Assembly (NCBI GenBank): GCA_950295325.1
Contig: OX485807.1
Coordinates: 21,363,666-21,423,665 of the forward strand
Direction: 5' to 3'
Length of the DNA stretch: 60,000 nucleotides
Origin: Polytrichum commune
Taxonomy: Eukaryota > Streptophyta > Polytrichopsida > Polytrichales > Polytrichaceae
The notes beneath the pieces were generated by a model that ran no database searches, was not told the origin of the DNA, and saw only the letters and a program-made list of their open reading frames with translations. Both the position numbers and the translations under genes were made by a program. This document shows positions 56,801 through 60,000 of this stretch, in pieces (position 1 is the stretch's first letter; every line of letters begins with the position of its first letter).

Positions 56801-57460
56801 AGACAAGTAAAACTCATAACAAAAATTTATGAAGAATAAACTACATTCCAATCTTAATTCTCATAATTTCATGGCTTGAAAATTAGGTTTTTTGAGTGAA
56901 ACACCTGTGTGAATGTTGTGAATGCTATGGAGCAATGAAAAAAGCTCCAAAAATGTGTCTTACCTACCGCCTTTGTGCCACGCTTCACTACTTCACCCCT
57001 TCACGCTTCACCAACGCAAGACCTCCTACCCAAACGCTTCACCGCCTTCACGCCACCATACTTGTCCAAACCCTAAGCCAACCCAAGGGTCGTTGAGAAG
57101 TCACAATGTTCCTTCCCCCAAAAAAATCCACAACATTTTCCCTCCATACTAACACTTTTCATTCAAATTTGGACAGAATTTACACAATTCTTCATCCAAG
57201 TAGTCAAACCCATAATTATTCTATTGATTCTACTACACACATTTGGGGGGATCCAATATCTATAATCCTATTTTTTTTCTACTGATTACTAAAATGGAGG
57301 AATTATTCACCGCCCTATTTTATATATAATCATGTATGGGACATATTTCCAAAGCTATGGTAGATCTAACGAAGTTATAAATTTTACCCTCAACGAATTA
57401 AATTGACCCTATTTTTTTTATCTCACGTGGTTTCTAAAATTCCGATAGTCACCCCCCTGT
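53851..57460. other. repeat-poor AT-rich spacer
   Basis: No convincing gene was found. A small minisatellite of 'gtgtccaatgtcctgtgtc' and 'tgatctaggttccagtgtcc' type words occupies about 54040-54125. Two runs of G and a 'ggggtcacacccccttac' palindrome occur at about 55863-55930. A cluster of CTTCAC words ('cgcttcactacttcaccc') occurs at about 56985-57060. Frames at 55156-55413 (minus) and 55635-55985 (plus) have no recognisable motifs. Confidence 0.45.
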
Positions 57461-57499
57461 GAGGTGCTCTCTACAGGGTGTCTACGCTGGAGTCCATTG

Positions 57500-58310
57500 A
57501 AGGGTTGGAATTGTCTCACCCTACAAAACAACAGAAATTGGAAGGCAGAGAAAGTCAGGAGAGCGGAAGGGTGTGAAGAAAGCACTTGTTGTGTTTTGGA
57601 AGACTCCGATGATCATCTGAAGCGTCTCAAGAAACCCTTGTGGAGACAAATCCTCAAGGCTCAAATGATGTGTTTGTGGAGAAAGTAATCCACAACATGA
57701 TTGATACTTATGAGAGCACAGAGGGTGCCTGCAATATGGACAACATTTTTGACGTTCATCTCCTTCACTCCCGTACTCCTAGGTCATTGTCTGGCACACC
57801 AATATCAAGTAGGCTCCAACATGCACAGTCTAGGAGGATGGCCTCCAACACCGTTGGCATAGGTCCAAGACATATCGTTGTTCCTAAATTGCGGGCAAAG
57901 TTACTTCTTGTCAGCCTCCTAGACCCAGTCCAACTACTGGAACAACCCCGATGCCAACACGAACATCAAGTGTCAATGCCCCTCCTACCGGAACATCCAA
58001 TGTCCATCTTCTTGCACCTAGAACGTGTGAAGCTCCTGCTCCCTCTTCTGCCGGTACATCCAGTATATATGCTCGTCCTCCAACATGCACATCTAGTGCA
58101 CCTATTGGTTTTCCAATGACTACATCAATTGTACTTACTCATGTTCCACTAGGAACATCTGTCCTTAGGCTCCCCTCCTATTGGAACAACTACAAAACCT
58201 TCTTCTGAACATGTTATGGAGTTTGCTAAATTCCTCTAGGACATTCAACAACATTGTGTTCAATATGAAAAGGTTGCCACATCAGATGTGGACATCGGTT
58301 TGGTTTGGTT
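57500..58310 (+). pseudogene. degenerate coding relic with Pro/Thr/Ser-rich linker
   Basis: Pieces in shifting plus-strand frames look protein-like: GSNDVFVEKVIHNMIDTYES, then GACNMDNIFDVHLLHSRTPR, then PPRPSPTTGTTPMPTRTSSV followed by repeated PPTGTS / PAPSSAGTS / TSSAPIG modules, then TTTKPSSEHVMEFAKFL, a stop, and DIQQHCVQYEKVATSDVDI. Frameshifts and stops separate them. The modular proline-threonine linker and the neighbouring minus-strand Myb-like exon suggest transposon origin, but no domain is recognised. Confidence 0.35.
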
Positions 58311-58449
58311 TTGTTCAACACCTGCACAACGTGTGGTAAGGCCAATAAGGCACAATATCAATACGCACGTTACGAATGAGTAATTGGCGAAAGCATTTTG
58401 AAATTTAAAACAAAATGCGCATATTTTGAAGATTGAATGACAAAAAAAA

Positions 58450-58705
58450 AAAGTGGGCAGCTGCAGACTACTGCTGTTTACAGTCTGCTGTTGTTTAGAG
58501 GTTGTTGATTACAGTCTGCAGTAGGTGGTTACTGTCTGTAGACATATTTACAGTCTGCAGACCCTACCCAGGTTACATACTATAATCGGCAACCCACAGA
58601 TTACAGTATGCAGACAGAGCCCAGGTTACATATTGTAATATGTCTACAAACATATTGTAGTCTGTGGACAGAATTCAGCTCTGTATTACATATTGTAGAG
58701 TACAG
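58450..58705. repeat. degenerate minisatellite of 'ttacagtctgcag' words
   Basis: The motif 'ttacagtctgcag' and variants ('ttacagtatgcagac', 'ttactgtctgtagac', 'attgtagtctgtggac') recurs about eight to ten times, with a larger duplication around 'cccaggttacatactgtaa' at about 58568 and 58620. It lies in the presumed first intron of the Myb-like gene. Confidence 0.75.
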
Positions 58706-58883
58706 TTACATAATACATAATACATGCACAAAATACAATCACAGAAAGGCAAGGGCAATATAAAAATGCCCGTTGTTGCAGTCATGTGGAAACAAGAAAA
58801 ATATATTGAATTCAATAATTGTGCATAAACCAAGCACCAAAAGAATAAAAAAAAATATAGGAAAAAAAAAGGAAGAGGCACAC

Positions 58884-59361
58884 CTTGCTTTGGCGGTGCG
58901 TTGAATGTGTTTTGCATCTCCCCTCGAAGTGATATGAGTTGAATGGCCCAGTGGTCCTTCCAATGATGAGCATTCTTCAGGAGCTCCACATCCTCTTTCC
59001 CGTCGTCCAATTCGACAATTTCCGGTTTCTTCCGGGGGGCTCTCCTTTTCTTGTTGGGCTGGGAGTGGTCTATGACGGATTCGTAAGGGCCTCGCTTTTG
59101 TGAAGCTTCCGTGAGATCAATTGTGGCGGTAGGAGTGCTTTGGACGGGAGGCCCGAACCCAAACCCAAGTGGAGGCATGTAGGAATGGGGATATAGAAAC
59201 GGCATTTGACTCCCCGCCCCATGAAAGCCATGAAAGAATGGTGTGGGAGGAATGGGTGGACGTTGTGCAGAAATTGAAGTGCATGCGACAGGGGGGATTC
59301 CACCTGTCACACCACCAGGGTTGGCACCAACCGCTTCCCGCAAATTCCCCTGCGACTCCAT
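58884..59361 (-). CDS. first exon of a Myb/SANT (trihelix-like) DNA-binding protein
   Basis: The ATG at 59361 opens MESQGNLREAVGANPGGVTG; 159 codons later a donor (CAAG|GTGTGC) ends the exon at 58884. The chain has a Gly/Pro-rich N-terminus, a basic PNKKRRAPRKKPEIVELDDG stretch likely to be a nuclear-localisation signal, then LLKNAHHWKDHWAIQLISLR and GEMQNTFNAPPKQG. The last part matches the start of the Myb/SANT-like domain (W..W..QLI.LRGEM...F...PKQG) in plant trihelix factors and Harbinger helper proteins. I could not find the next exon down to 57 kb, so the gene is either split by a long intron beyond the relic at 57.5-58.3 kb or is truncated. Upstream in-frame codons to 59676 lack support. 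Confidence 0.5.
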
Positions 59362-60000
59362 TGAAATGACTACCCAATTTACAACAAAATGAGATGAAGC
59401 ATAAATGGGAAGCAAAACAAAACCAAAAAAAACCAAAAAAAATGGCCTCGGGAGGGCGGCACAAAGTACAGGGCGAGCAGCAGAGCTTGGGCTCACGTCC
59501 GGTGTGGCAGCACCCCTGGAGACAGGTGAAGGTTGCAGAGTCGGAGAAGGAAGACAGAGCTTGAACGAAGCTCCTGGTGGGAGTGCATGCTCCCAAGCTG
59601 GAGCACGGGAGGGAGAGAACAAGGTCCCTGTGCCGCTGGGGTCGGAGTTCCAGCCTCCGACCCCTGGAACTTGCAAGCCTTCGTTGAAGGCACCAGGTCA
59701 CGCTCCCGCCAGCTCAACGGCCGCCCATGTGGTAAGCGGTGCAGTGCCTGGGCCAATGGGAACCCACGGTTCGGCCTGCCTGCCGACCGTGTAGTACAGA
59801 CCTGAGTATGCTTCACCCCTGTGTGTGTTGTTTTTAACATTGTGTTTTATTTTTATCTACATTTGTACTGAGCCCATTTGTTAACTTACTTCCTACATTA
59901 AGTTTACCATCGTGATCGCGAGGTTAAGTATAACCGCATCGTTATACTTTGACAACACAATTAGTGTCTAACCTTGGTGATTACTTATCTCATGTGTACT
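59362..60000. other. GC-rich then AT-rich flank at right edge
   Basis: 59400-59800 is GC-rich with open frames on several strands at once, a composition effect rather than evidence of a gene. It may be the leader or promoter of the Myb-like gene. 59810-60000 is AT-rich with no feature except 'aggttaagtataaccgcatc', a short imperfect palindrome. Confidence 0.4.

Noticed and set aside
58001-58883. A second exon for the Myb-like gene (acceptor TTGTGCAG near 58332)
   Set aside because: The resulting peptide lacks the expected W and KKW residues of the domain and soon reaches a stop.
59362-59676. N-terminal extension of the Myb-like exon, with a hydrophobic FFLVFFGFVLLPI stretch
   Set aside because: The internal ATG at 59361 gives a more natural nuclear-protein start; the upstream frame is GC-rich with low-complexity T tracts.
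1-60000. CRISPR arrays, bacterial operons, tRNA genes, LTR retrotransposon pairs
   Set aside because: None seen. Repeats are tandem noncoding blocks, gene structures are eukaryotic, and no long direct terminal repeats flank coding gag-pol motifs.

Overview
The window is nuclear DNA of a land plant. It holds intron-rich genes with GT-AG introns and plant-type proteins (VPS45, a plastid ABC-F ATPase, a TRM1-type tRNA methyltransferase, a thioredoxin-like protein), a U2 snRNA gene, and plant DNA transposons (CACTA, PIF/Harbinger, Tourist-like MITEs). There are no bacterial operons or ribosome binding sites. The conserved proteins look rather diverged from flowering-plant versions, so a seedless plant (bryophyte, lycophyte or fern) is my guess; this is inference and I cannot name the species.

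Layout. 1-2.3 kb: the 5' part of a TRM1-type tRNA dimethyltransferase gene on the minus strand, cut by the left edge. 2.3-7.3 kb: repeats, including a long near-perfect inverted repeat (4348-5705). 7281-29191: one complete CACTA transposon of 21,911 bp, bounded by the 3-bp target duplication AAG and about 70-bp terminal inverted repeats. It carries two divergently transcribed, apparently intact genes. The minus-strand gene is TNPA/Ptta-like (10516-14566, six exons, 1045 aa) and the plus-strand gene is a TNP2-type transposase (19631-25573, five exons, 1281 aa). It also has a ~280-bp tandem array and a cluster of near-perfect palindromes near its right end. 29.2-31.1 kb: two Tourist-like MITEs with TTA duplications.

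31.1-36.7 kb: VPS45 (13 exons, 569 aa). 37-40 kb: a LINE endonuclease fragment and repeated spacer DNA. 40.2-48.4 kb: a plastid-type ABC-F ATPase (12 exons, 788 aa). 48.96-50.65 kb: a decayed PIF/Harbinger element with the end of a helper protein and a transposase broken by one stop codon. 51.08-51.28 kb: a U2 snRNA gene on the minus strand with an 11-nt internal duplication. 51.9-53.2 kb: a two-exon thioredoxin-like gene. 53.2-60 kb: repeat-rich DNA with a degenerate proline/threonine-rich coding relic and the first exon of a probable Myb/SANT (trihelix-like) protein on the minus strand.

The host genes are unrelated housekeeping genes (tRNA modification, vesicle fusion, translation or plastid ABC-F function, redox, splicing). 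Much of the rest comes from transposons and from local tandem duplication of 200-400-bp noncoding blocks. Such blocks occur in the first introns of three consecutive genes, upstream of ABC-F and downstream of the thioredoxin gene. All exon models were built by eye, checked by splice consensus and by frame closure, and need transcript support.
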